Shown: positions 1 to 4,743, counted from the stretch's first letter. The stretch: DNA of 5,233 nt from an uncultured Bacteroidota bacterium (GCA_903888655.1 CAISUR010000054.1:1-5233); one strand, 5' to 3'. Notes: generated by a model not told the origin, from the sequence alone. A program made the numbers and translations.

Positions 1-61
1 ATTGATTTTCTTCTGTTCCAGAATTTTTAGCGCCTTTAAAAATTATATTTATATCTGCCAT
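1..61 (-). CDS. Partial small phage protein, N-terminus only
   Basis: A leftward frame opens with ATG at 61 and stays open to the left edge, giving 20 residues that begin MADINIIFKGAKNSG. I do not recognise the family from so short a piece. The gene is the first after a candidate promoter (213-243) and a leader of about 150 nt, so it probably opens a transcription unit separate from the recombination operon to its right. The early beta-like stretch (DINIIF) followed by a Gly/Lys/Asn turn suggests a small soluble protein, but this is weak. The start is chosen because it is the first ATG after the leader; a competing out-of-frame ORF at 36-155 has poor composition. Confidence 0.5.
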   Translation of the reverse strand, partial: MADINIIFKGAKNSGTEENQ

Positions 62-210
62 AAATAATGAATGTTTTATATTTAAAAACAAACAAAAAAA
101 TTAGATCAAACTCAAAACTCCCATAAATCAAAACCCGTCTCACTTGGTTTGTCATTATAGGAGTTTGTGTAACTTCTTTAAGTTAGTATATTGTGAGACG
201 CTAACTACTC
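62..210 (-). promoter_or_regulatory. Structured 5' leader of the leftmost transcription unit
   Basis: This non-coding stretch lies between a candidate leftward promoter and the gene starting at 61. CGTCTCAC (136-143) and GTGAGACG (193-200) are perfect 8-base complements. The second copy sits inside the 14-base loop of a 6-bp hairpin, AGTTAG (181-186) with CTAACT (201-206). Loop-to-distal pairing of this kind would form a pseudoknot in the RNA. A further pair, GGAGT (160-164) with ACTCC (207-211), could close a long-range helix. The rest (62-120) is AT-rich and unstructured. A regulatory leader or a small RNA are both possible; I do not recognise a named riboswitch class. Confidence 0.4.
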
Positions 211-212
211 CA

Positions 213-243
213 CAAACATAAAAAATAATAACATATTATACAA
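213..243 (-). promoter_or_regulatory. Leftward Bacteroidetes-type promoter for the left-edge unit
   Basis: Read on the minus strand, TTG (243-241) is followed by a 20-base spacer and TATGTTTG (220-213), a full match to the TAnnTTTG -7 box of Bacteroidetes with its TTG -33 element at a normal distance. Transcription would start near 209 and enter the structured leader. The promoter lies just after the stop of the winged-helix gene, and a perfect palindrome abuts the -33 element. It therefore looks like the start of a separately controlled, possibly later-expressed operon. Confidence 0.6.
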
Positions 244-244
244 G

Positions 245-267
245 TTTATAACATAAAATGTTATAAA
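245..267. promoter_or_regulatory. 23-bp perfect palindrome, candidate operator/activator site
   Basis: Ten-base arms TTTATAACAT (245-254) and ATGTTATAAA (258-267) flank a central AAA. The palindrome covers the stop codon of the winged-helix gene (261-263) and ends one base from the -33 TTG of the promoter at 213-243, so its centre is about 47 bases upstream of the predicted start. That is a common place for an activator dimer. As RNA it would be an all-AU hairpin (bar one C-G pair) with no U-run on the minus strand, so an intrinsic terminator is less likely. Confidence 0.5.
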
Positions 268-563
268 AAATATTCTTTATATCTACCATCAACATACTCA
301 GATTTTATAGGAACATCCCACATATCTCGCAAATCTTTACAACGACGCCTTAAATCTCCAATTCCATAGTTAAGCAACGCAATTGTTGTTGTGAGTTTTT
401 CGCCTCTTAAAAGGGCTTCGTAAACAATTCTGCATTGTTTTGAAAATCTATCTTTGTTAGCTTCAAAATGTCGCTGACTTTCAATGTTATTTTCATTGTG
501 ATGCAATGTTTTAAAATCTATGTTTTCAGTTATTGAAAAGTCATTAGGGATTTGATTACACAT
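261..563 (-). CDS. Winged-helix/HTH phage protein (HTH_39-like)
   Basis: This 100-residue protein has a polar N-terminal third (1-39) followed by a compact DNA-binding-like domain (about 40-98). Helices are expected around FSKQCRIVYEALLRG and TTTIALLNYGIGDLRRRCKDL, and a C-terminal wing includes IKSEYVDGRYKEYFL. The pattern of a helix, 'LTT..AL..YGI..L..R..DLR', then 'GRYKEY.L' fits the helix-turn-helix domain family often found in phages (Pfam HTH_39). It is the last gene of the leftward recombination operon. Its stop lies inside the palindrome next to the following promoter, which suggests, without proof, that it regulates that promoter. If NinG is frameshifted as proposed, its start overlaps the extended ninG stop by 8 bases; otherwise 51 bases separate the genes. 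Confidence 0.75.
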   Translation of the reverse strand: MCNQIPNDFSITENIDFKTLHHNENNIESQRHFEANKDRFSKQCRIVYEALLRGEKLTTTIALLNYGIGDLRRRCKDLRDMWDVPIKSEYVDGRYKEYFL

Positions 564-614
564 ACTGCTGATTATTAAATTTACTGATTTCGTTTTCTAT
601 TTCTTGAATGAGTG

Positions 615-1211
615 CTAAATTGAATGCTTTTTTAAATCTTCTCTAATTTGCTTAAGGTTTTCTAAATTCCAAACTTTAGAATGATGCTTATCAACCTTTG
701 CTAATTTTACTAATTTATCGTAACGATCTATACCTATTCGTTTGGTTAAATTTAAAGAGTAGTTATCGAAATTACCATCTAAAAAATTATTACATCTAAA
801 GCATTGTCCATGAATGTTGTCTAAATGATACTTTAACGTTTCAAAAGTTTCTGATTTATAGAAATGCCCCGCTTGAAATGTTTCGTTCCATTCTACTTCG
901 CAACTAATACAAGATTTTCCTTTATCTCTTTCACGCACAAAAGCATGAACTTGTGTTTTAGTATTTAATTTAGCTAGTTTAAGAGACTTATTTTCTTTTT
1001 CCTCACGTTCTTTTGTTTCGAGGTCTAAACGTGGCTTTTGTATCTTTAAAATTGATTTTTGAAGTTTTATTTTTCCATTTTCAGAATTTAAAAGCCAATT
1101 AGAATAGCAACCGCACATTTTACCAAGTCCGTAAACTCTAAATTGGGTTAGTTTTCCGCATCCGTAGCCAATAGCCAAACCCGATCCTTTGCATTTCTTT
1201 TCTTTAATCAT
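615..1211 (-). CDS. ninG: NinG/Rap-like recombination protein
   Basis: This 198-residue protein matches the NinG (Rap) family, which in lambda acts on branched recombination intermediates. The N-terminus carries a Cys-rich segment (C7, C18, C33, C35; GYGCGK and GLGKMCGCY) that probably binds metal. A charged, helical linker (about 50-95) follows. Then comes an HNH-like core: C101xxC104, G115-H116, H134-G-Q, C137xxC140-N. The ATG overlaps the stop of the DUF1367 gene in an ATGA junction, so translation is likely coupled. The annotated stop (617-615) gives a C-terminus ending KKHSI, but a slippery tract at 627-636 could move ribosomes into a frame ending at 556. The full-length and extended forms are both near the usual family length of about 200 residues. 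Confidence 0.9.
   Translation of the reverse strand: MIKEKKCKGSGLAIGYGCGKLTQFRVYGLGKMCGCYSNWLLNSENGKIKLQKSILKIQKPRLDLETKEREEKENKSLKLAKLNTKTQVHAFVRERDKGKSCISCEVEWNETFQAGHFYKSETFETLKYHLDNIHGQCFRCNNFLDGNFDNYSLNLTKRIGIDRYDKLVKLAKVDKHHSKVWNLENLKQIREDLKKHSI
627..636 (-). promoter_or_regulatory. Candidate -1 ribosomal frameshift site in ninG
   Basis: On the minus strand the sequence is TTTAAAAAAG. In the ninG frame it reads ..T TTA AAA AAG, so it contains two in-phase slippery heptamers, T_TTA_AAA and A_AAA_AAG; the latter is the heptamer of E. coli dnaX. After a -1 shift the frame continues as AFNLALIQEIENEISKFNNQ and ends at a TAA (558-556) that overlaps the next gene's ATG by 8 bases. No strong downstream stem is visible; a purine run (AGAGAAGA) lies just upstream. 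A simple one-base indel in the A6 tract is the main alternative. Confidence 0.4.
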
Positions 1212-1687
1212 ATCAACTTATCAATTATAGTTTCAAATTCAGTATTTATTTCGTCCATTAAATAATCTTGTTCTAATGGAATTAATAACTCCTCATAGAT
1301 TACAGATAGTTGATTATTGAAGTATTTCCTGAATTCTGATTGATTCATATTAGAAAATGAAATTGATTTCCATTCTATAAACTCTCTACCGTTTTTGAAC
1401 TTGAAAACAACTGTATATTCATTTGAAATCATTTTTAAGAAGTTATAAAAATTCTTTTTTGGAATTGATTTTCTGAAATTTACATTTAGCCTATCGTAGA
1501 TATAAGAAATGATTAAAAAATATGCTTTATGCATTCCTAAATCTCGTGATTGCACCTCTTTAAAGTAAACTTGTTCTTTGTCTTTTTTTTGTTCAATCCA
1601 TTCTGTAGTTTCTTCCTGGTTCGGAATTAATACTTGCGATTTATGGACTGAAAAAGAATGTAGCTTTAGGAATTCATATGTTTTCAT
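1208..1687 (-). CDS. DUF1367 (YbcN-like) phage recombination-region protein
   Basis: This is a 159-residue protein. The pattern MHKAYFLIISYIYD (52-65) followed by a block where W-K-S-I-S-F..M.Q.EF (106-119) leads into a helix NQLSVIYEELL resembles the DUF1367/YbcN family. That family occurs in the nin-like regions of lambdoid prophages and is thought to be a DNA-binding partner in recombination. Lambda NinB (Orf), a recombination mediator with a similar 'N.K.W..L' helix and the same position beside ninG, is the alternative. The start ATG overlaps the TGA of the preceding small gene, and the stop overlaps the ninG ATG, both by 4 bases, so the three genes form a coupled set. Function is assigned by family and context only. 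Confidence 0.6.
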   Translation of the reverse strand: MKTYEFLKLHSFSVHKSQVLIPNQEETTEWIEQKKDKEQVYFKEVQSRDLGMHKAYFLIISYIYDRLNVNFRKSIPKKNFYNFLKMISNEYTVVFKFKNGREFIEWKSISFSNMNQSEFRKYFNNQLSVIYEELLIPLEQDYLMDEINTEFETIIDKLI

Positions 1688-1860
1688 TTTTCTAATGTTA
1701 AAAAACCAATTTGAAACGCTTGGTAAGTATAAGTAGTACTTTTAAGTTTGTAGTATTTATCTAAACTCATTTGATTAACCATTTTTTGTTTGGTTATCTT
1801 ATGTGTTGCTAATACATCAACAAGCGTTTCTAACGGTAATAAGTTGTGTTGTTTTGACAT
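1684..1860 (-). CDS. Small phage protein, 58 residues, unknown function
   Basis: This leftward frame begins MSKQHNLLPLETLVDVLATH and ends IGFLTLEK. It fills most of the gap between the SSB-like gene and the DUF1367 gene, and its TGA overlaps the DUF1367 ATG in an ATGA junction, which is good evidence that it is real. The segment ETLVDVLATHKITKQKMVNQMSLDKYYKL resembles a short helix-turn-helix (an 'IT..KMVNQM.L..YY' turn and recognition helix), but it is too short for a firm family call. A 12-bp inverted repeat ends two bases before the ATG and may affect its translation. Confidence 0.7.
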   Translation of the reverse strand: MSKQHNLLPLETLVDVLATHKITKQKMVNQMSLDKYYKLKSTTYTYQAFQIGFLTLEK

Positions 1861-1861
1861 T

Positions 1862-1897
1862 TAAAATGGTAATTACAATTAAATTATTACCATTTTA
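1862..1897 (-). repeat. 12-bp perfect inverted repeat spanning a stop codon
   Basis: Arms TAAAATGGTAAT (1862-1873) and ATTACCATTTTA (1886-1897) flank a 12-base AT loop. In the leftward mRNA the hairpin starts with the TAA of the SSB-like gene and ends one base before the ATG of the 58-residue gene. No U-run follows, so it is a poor intrinsic terminator. It could mask the initiation region of the small gene, stabilise the upstream message, or be an operator. Confidence 0.5.
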
Positions 1898-2263
1898 GAA
1901 CGGCAAGTCATCGTGTTTCTCCTGAGGTTTAGATAATTCAGGTTCATTTGAGTTTTGTGACCATAAAATAGCATTACCTAAAATTGGGAACTCTTTTCTT
2001 TGTTCTTCAGTTAAACTATCGTAATAATCTTTTGAAAATGATTGTTTAACTAAATGCGTGTCTTTTTGGTCGGGAGCTTGTTTTGATCGGTCTTTAATTT
2101 CAATTAAAGTCAAATCTAAATAAAGTCCTTTTTCGCCTCGATAAAGTTTATTTAAATCGATTGGAATTACTAAACATTCGATTTCGTCAGAAGTCTGACC
2201 TTTCATTTTTTTTACTGCGTGTTTTAAACCAGCGAGGTTTAATTTTACGCTAATGTTTGCCAT
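1895..2263 (-). CDS. Phage SSB-like protein with DDLPF C-terminal tip
   Basis: This 122-residue protein has an ordered N-terminal domain rich in predicted strands (SVKLNL, EIECLVIPI, GLYLDLTLIEI, around residues 4-57). A polar middle follows, then a Glu/Pro/Gln/Lys linker ending KPQEKHDDLPF. That acidic-hydrophobic tip is the hallmark of bacterial SSB proteins, which use it to recruit repair and replication enzymes, and DDLPF is a common form in Bacteroidetes. The body does not show a clear canonical SSB OB-fold signature to my eye, so this may be a divergent or unrelated ssDNA-binding protein that has converged on the tip. It lies four bases after the exonuclease gene, which fits a role on the ssDNA that enzyme makes. 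Binding to ssDNA is inferred, not shown. Confidence 0.65.
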   Translation of the reverse strand: MANISVKLNLAGLKHAVKKMKGQTSDEIECLVIPIDLNKLYRGEKGLYLDLTLIEIKDRSKQAPDQKDTHLVKQSFSKDYYDSLTEEQRKEFPILGNAILWSQNSNEPELSKPQEKHDDLPF

Positions 2264-2267
2264 TGTA

Positions 2268-2903
2268 TTAAAATTGTTGGTTATTTATTAAATATTCTAC
2301 AAACTCATTTCGGAGCTTTATTGCTATTTTTAATCGCTCTTTTATAAGTGAAATCATTTCTTCATCACGTTTTATTATTATTTCGTGATACATTGGTTTT
2401 CCTTTGAAAATTATGTAATTAAAGAAGTAAGCAGCATTTGAATTACTACACAACATTTGCATTTGCATTTGTGCTATATATTCTTTGTCAATTGCTTTTT
2501 CTCCATCTGAAATAAGTCTAAAGAACTTTTTTGATTTAGGACATTTTATTTCTAAAATACCATCATTACCAACTAATCCATCTGGACTTGCTCCAGCATC
2601 TTCTGTATATGGAAAAAAGTAACTTTCTTTTACATCTAAAAAATCATACATTTTTAACTGCTTGAAAGTTTCAAAAGCTAAAGGCTCTAAAGAAATACCT
2701 CTTTGCATATCGAAAGAGGTAAATTCTTCTTCTTCATCTTTTCCAAAAACTAATTCAGACGCTTTTTCAAAACAGTAAGTTTCTCCAGTAAGTCCTAATC
2801 CTTGTTTTCCTAATAGTTTATGTATTTCGGAAGCGGTAAATTTCCCAAGCCTTAAATCAAACCATTCATTACTACGTTGTTGATGTGCTTGCATAGATTT
2901 CAT
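2268..2903 (-). CDS. YqaJ-family (lambda Exo-like) recombination exonuclease
   Basis: This 211-residue nuclease is of the PD-(D/E)XK type. QQRSNEWFDLRLGKFTASE (8-26) is the characteristic N-terminal motif. E73 in RGISLEP, D108 in GASPDGLVG, and E118/K120 in LEIKCPKS form the metal-dependent catalytic set, and Q144/Q148 in YIAQMQMQM lie in the following motif. Enzymes of this family degrade one strand of a duplex end and work with a ssDNA-annealing protein in phage recombination. Length is normal for the family. The frame overlaps the preceding gene by 32 bases; M4 (ATG at 2894) is an equally possible start because conserved sequence begins only around residue 8. No recognisable RecT/Bet is present in the window; the preceding gene or the SSB-like gene may fill that role. 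Confidence 0.9.
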   Translation of the reverse strand: MKSMQAHQQRSNEWFDLRLGKFTASEIHKLLGKQGLGLTGETYCFEKASELVFGKDEEEEFTSFDMQRGISLEPLAFETFKQLKMYDFLDVKESYFFPYTEDAGASPDGLVGNDGILEIKCPKSKKFFRLISDGEKAIDKEYIAQMQMQMLCSNSNAAYFFNYIIFKGKPMYHEIIIKRDEEMISLIKERLKIAIKLRNEFVEYLINNQQF

Positions 2904-3390
2904 AAGTTAACCAAGTATCATTTGGTAATTCGTAAATAGTCTCTATTTGCTCTTTTGTCGCATTAGCTTTTTTGGCTTTTTCAAAATTAGATTGTGTAAA
3001 AATTGGTTTTTTTACAACTCCTAAATTAGGCTGAACTGGTTTTATTCTTACACCTTGTGTAGTGCCTCCAGTAATAGCCCTTACATTTTCATCTACATAT
3101 AATTCAACCGCAATATTTTTCCAATCTTCTACAAATGGAGTTCCGGCAAATAGTTTTACTTGTTTTGAATTTGTTGCATTTAAAACTAAAGGCTTTATTG
3201 GTTCTATAAAGTAAGCTATATTTGCATCCATTTTTTTCCCTGCTACTTTTGCTCCGATCTCCTGCCTTACTTCTTTAATTGTAAAAGCCAGTTTATACCC
3301 TTGCTCAATTAAATCTTCTAAATCTGCGCTTCCTAAATGGTCTGATTTAAAGACATTTCTATAATGATGTTTTTTATTTTGATTATTCAT
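2872..3390 (-). CDS. Conserved phage protein paired with the exonuclease
   Basis: This is a 172-residue protein. The layout is HYRNVFKSDHLGSADL (9-24), a strand-rich stretch (KLAFTIKEVRQE), IAYFIEPIKPLVLNATNSK (58-76), FVEDW (86-90), a strand ending in VRIKPVQP (114-121), then a charged helix-turn-helix-like tail (about 135-160). I recognise this as a widespread phage family with a typical 'HYR..F.S..LG' start and a 'P.VLN.TN.K' core, usually unannotated and often found near replication or recombination genes. Its ORF runs 32 bases into the exonuclease gene, a sign of translational coupling. An accessory role in DNA binding, annealing or exonuclease loading is reasonable but rests on position only. 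Confidence 0.7.
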   Translation of the reverse strand: MNNQNKKHHYRNVFKSDHLGSADLEDLIEQGYKLAFTIKEVRQEIGAKVAGKKMDANIAYFIEPIKPLVLNATNSKQVKLFAGTPFVEDWKNIAVELYVDENVRAITGGTTQGVRIKPVQPNLGVVKKPIFTQSNFEKAKKANATKEQIETIYELPNDTWLTYEIYASTSTT

Positions 3391-3401
3391 TTTATTATAT
3401 T

Positions 3402-3698
3402 TTAAATTGGTGATGTGATTTGAAATAAATCTGATTTTGTAAGCGATACAATAGCTTTAATTCCATTGTTTACATTATCGCTATACTTTGTATTTGTTTT
3501 TCTTATTTCGTTCCAAATACGTTGTTTTTCACGTTTTATTGAAAGAAGTAAGTTTGTATATTTTTCTTCTTTTGGGTTTGGAATAAGTTTTCCATTTTCT
3601 CCCAAAATCATAAAAGTGTAGTGATGCTTTTGATTGAGTTCTAAAAGCTTATCATATCTGAAATTCAATACAGATAATCGATGTTGTAATTTTTTCAT
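3402..3698 (-). CDS. Unknown phage protein, 98 residues, helical
   Basis: I start the protein at the ATG at 3698 (MKKLQHRLSVLNFRYDKLLE). A longer frame reaching 3758 would need a TTG start, add a Lys/Ser-rich 20-residue tail and overlap the preceding small gene. Two helical, basic segments (about 1-22 and 45-69, YTNLLLSIKREKQRIWNEIRK) flank a short beta-like part (HHYTFMILGENGKLIPNP), suggesting a small helical-hairpin or coiled-coil fold. The end (ALSLTKSD-like, ILE-rich region 80-98) may be another strand. No family is recognised. It lies 11 bases before the gene of the exonuclease's partner and is probably cotranscribed with it. Confidence 0.65.
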   Translation of the reverse strand: MKKLQHRLSVLNFRYDKLLELNQKHHYTFMILGENGKLIPNPKEEKYTNLLLSIKREKQRIWNEIRKTNTKYSDNVNNGIKAIVSLTKSDLFQITSPI

Positions 3699-3732
3699 TG
3701 TTGCTCTATTTTTATTAAACTTTGATAATTTG

Positions 3733-3864
3733 CTAGATTTGATTTTTGAAGTTTTCAAAAAAGTTGTCTAATGCGTTAATCTCGTTTGGGGTTAATTCGC
3801 GGTATTGTTTACCGTTTACTAACCATCTACCATTCTCTAAAGTGATTCTCATTTCTGTTTCCAT
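3733..3864 (-). CDS. Small phage protein, 43 residues, unknown function
   Basis: The frame opens with ATG at 3864, two bases after the TAG of the preceding gene, and reads METEMRITLENGRWLVNG, then KQYRELTPNEINALDNFFEN, ending FKNQI. A short beta hairpin (RITLENGRWLVNGKQY) followed by an amphipathic helix (TPNEINALDNFFENF) is a balanced, protein-like composition. With the tight packing on the 5' side, this makes a real gene likely. Family unknown. A second in-frame ATG at residue 5 (3852) is possible. Confidence 0.7.
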   Translation of the reverse strand: METEMRITLENGRWLVNGKQYRELTPNEINALDNFFENFKNQI

Positions 3865-3866
3865 AA

Positions 3867-4052
3867 CTAATTTGGTTTGATTTTAGTTACTATTGTTAAT
3901 GTTCCTCGCTGCGTATAATCTTTATTTAATTCCGACAATCGTTTGTCGAAGTTAGGATTGTTGCGGTCCACAAAACGCTGTGTTCTGTCTCCTTTAATCT
4001 CAATAACTATTGGAATAGTTGTTATTTCAGAATTTTCAATTATATTTGTCAT
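3867..4052 (-). CDS. Small phage protein, 61 residues, unknown function
   Basis: ATG at 4052 is preferred over the GTG one codon upstream. The protein begins MTNIIENSEITTIPIVIEIK and continues into a polar region with DRTQRFVDRNNPNFDKRLSE, then a strand TLTIVTKIKPN at the end. Two hydrophobic strands at either end with a basic/acidic helix between them suggest a small alpha/beta protein. No family is recognised. The gene follows a hairpin (4102-4133) that could lower read-through from the genes to the right, and no separate promoter is visible before it. Confidence 0.6.
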   Translation of the reverse strand: MTNIIENSEITTIPIVIEIKGDRTQRFVDRNNPNFDKRLSELNKDYTQRGTLTIVTKIKPN

Positions 4053-4101
4053 CACTCTATTTGATTGTGCACTTGCTCTGTGCGTTATTAAAATTTGATT
4101 T

Positions 4102-4133
4102 AAAACCGATTGTTTCAGCAGTCGGTTTTTTTT
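4102..4133 (+). terminator. Intrinsic terminator-like hairpin, stronger on the + strand
   Basis: AAAACCGA (4102-4109) and TCGGTTTT (4122-4129) form a perfect 8-bp stem around a 12-base loop. On the plus strand it runs into an unbroken run of eight T (4126-4133). On the minus strand the stem is followed only by TTTTAAATC, so termination would be weaker in the direction of the operon. The stop codon of the coiled-coil gene (4134-4132) lies in the T-run. It may act in both directions or block antisense transcription into the early genes. Confidence 0.6.
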
Positions 4134-4350
4134 ATTTGGTTAACCATGATATTAATTCAAGTTGCTGTTTTTCTGATAAACTTGACTTACCCCGTGGGGC
4201 GGAGTTAGAAATTCCCAACGTTTCTAACTCCTGTTTTAGCTTATTCTTACGGCTTGTAATTACAGCTAACGATTGTTTAAGGACCTGCTCCGAGATTTCT
4301 AATTCTCGAACTAAAGCTTTGGTTTCTCGTATTTTTTCTTTTAAGTTCAT
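4132..4350 (-). CDS. Small coiled-coil phage protein, 72 residues
   Basis: The protein begins MNLKEKIRETKALVRELEIS with ATG at 4350, one base after the TAA of the 39-residue gene. A longer frame to 4389 exists, but the extra 13 residues lie within that gene. Residues 2-45 have the heptad-like spacing of a coiled coil (LKEKIRETKALVRELEIS, then VLKQSLAVITSRKNKLKQEL). A short polar linker (SNSAPRGKSS) joins it to a C-terminal amphipathic helix (SEKQQLELISWLTK). Coiled coil suggests dimerisation or a role as a small adaptor or inhibitor; no family is recognised. The last helix could be a partner-binding motif. Confidence 0.65.
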   Translation of the reverse strand: MNLKEKIRETKALVRELEISEQVLKQSLAVITSRKNKLKQELETLGISNSAPRGKSSLSEKQQLELISWLTK

Positions 4351-4351
4351 A

Positions 4352-4471
4352 TTATGAATGTGTAAATAAAAATCCGATACATAACCCAAGCAAAAAAGAA
4401 CATACTATTATCCCTTTAATTGCTATATCAAATGAAATTTGAGTAATAGCATTTTCAATTCGATTTCTCAT
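4352..4471 (-). CDS. 39-residue single-pass membrane protein
   Basis: This leftward frame begins MRNRIENAITQISFDIAIKG and continues IIVCSFLLGLCIGFLFTHS. A charged, amphipathic N-terminal half precedes a hydrophobic stretch of about 18 residues (IIVCSFLLGLCIGFLF) with two cysteines, and only THS follows, so an N-in/C-out helix is likely. The start overlaps the end of the Cro-like gene by 17 bases and the stop lies one base before the coiled-coil gene, as expected for a coupled early gene. It is too short for family assignment. Roles known for tiny early phage membrane proteins (superinfection exclusion, host modulation, toxin-like action) are only possibilities. Confidence 0.65.
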   Translation of the reverse strand: MRNRIENAITQISFDIAIKGIIVCSFLLGLCIGFLFTHS

Positions 4472-4679
4472 TTTGTTGATTTTTAATAGTTTCTTTTAAA
4501 AGTTTCAATGTTGTATCTTGATGAACTTCTGTAATATCGCAACTTGGAAACCAGTAATTTATCATATACTTTTTTGACATTTTAAGTTGTTTAGCAAGAG
4601 CTTCTACAAATTTGCCTTTAGCTTTTAATTTATCGTACAACTCTTTAATTTCTTCGGCTTTAGTTATAGTATCATTCAT
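4455..4679 (-). CDS. Cro-like HTH protein, first gene of the early operon
   Basis: This 74-residue protein has a helical N-terminus (ITKAEEIKELYDKLKAKG), then a helix-turn-helix-like segment (FVEALAKQLKMSKKYMINYW, about 24-43), then a C-terminal helix rich in Lys/Asn. The order 'LAKQL.MS..Y..NYWF' followed by a helix 'DTTLKLLKETI' resembles short phage proteins that start flavobacterial early operons opposite a repressor gene. By position this is the counterpart of Cro, but the function is inferred. It is preceded by a long leader (about 270 nt from the predicted start) and its end overlaps the membrane-peptide gene by 17 bases. A Shine-Dalgarno-like sequence is absent, as usual for this phylum. 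Confidence 0.7.
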   Translation of the reverse strand: MNDTITKAEEIKELYDKLKAKGKFVEALAKQLKMSKKYMINYWFPSCDITEVHQDTTLKLLKETIKNQQNEKSN

Positions 4680-4701
4680 ATTAAATTGGTTTATTAATTT
4701 G

Positions 4702-4743
4702 TGCCGTTGTGTTATCGAAAACTACTTCTTAAAAGCAACGGCA
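4702..4743. repeat. 8-bp inverted repeat in the early leader
   Basis: TGCCGTTG (4702-4709) pairs perfectly with CAACGGCA (4736-4743) around a 26-base loop. These are among the most GC-rich bases of the region. In the leftward transcript the hairpin ends 22 bases before the Cro-like ATG and may influence its translation. On the plus strand it is followed by a T-rich stretch (4746-4760), so a rightward terminator is another reading. Confidence 0.45.

Noticed and set aside
36..155. 39-codon leftward ORF overlapping the left-edge gene
   Set aside because: It is built of Phe/Tyr/Ile/Lys codons from AT-rich leader DNA, lies across the structured leader, and overlaps the better-looking frame starting at 61.
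2111..2118. Leftward TAGATTTG (-7 box match) inside the SSB-like gene
   Set aside because: No TTG occurs at 17-23 bases upstream, and it is inside coding sequence. The same applies to TAATTTTG at 2982-2989, where the nearest TTG is 25 bases away.
3699..3758. N-terminal extension of the 98-residue protein from a TTG start
   Set aside because: It would overlap the 43-residue gene and adds only a Lys/Ser-rich tail; an ATG at 3698 is available.
4019..4357. 112-codon plus-strand ORF
   Set aside because: It lies opposite three small leftward genes and contains the hairpin and T-run at 4102-4133. Its hydrophobic, Leu/Phe/Ser-rich translation is typical of an antisense shadow of AT-rich genes.
4351..4389. 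13-residue N-terminal extension of the coiled-coil protein
   Set aside because: The extension lies entirely inside the 39-residue membrane-protein gene, and the ATG at 4350 sits one base after that gene's stop.
4421..4451. Interrupted inverted repeat (TGCTAT, TCAAAT, ATTTGA, ATAGCA) as a terminator or operator
   Set aside because: It lies within the coding sequence of the 39-residue membrane protein and the end of that gene's overlap region, has a bulged stem and no U-run on the minus strand.
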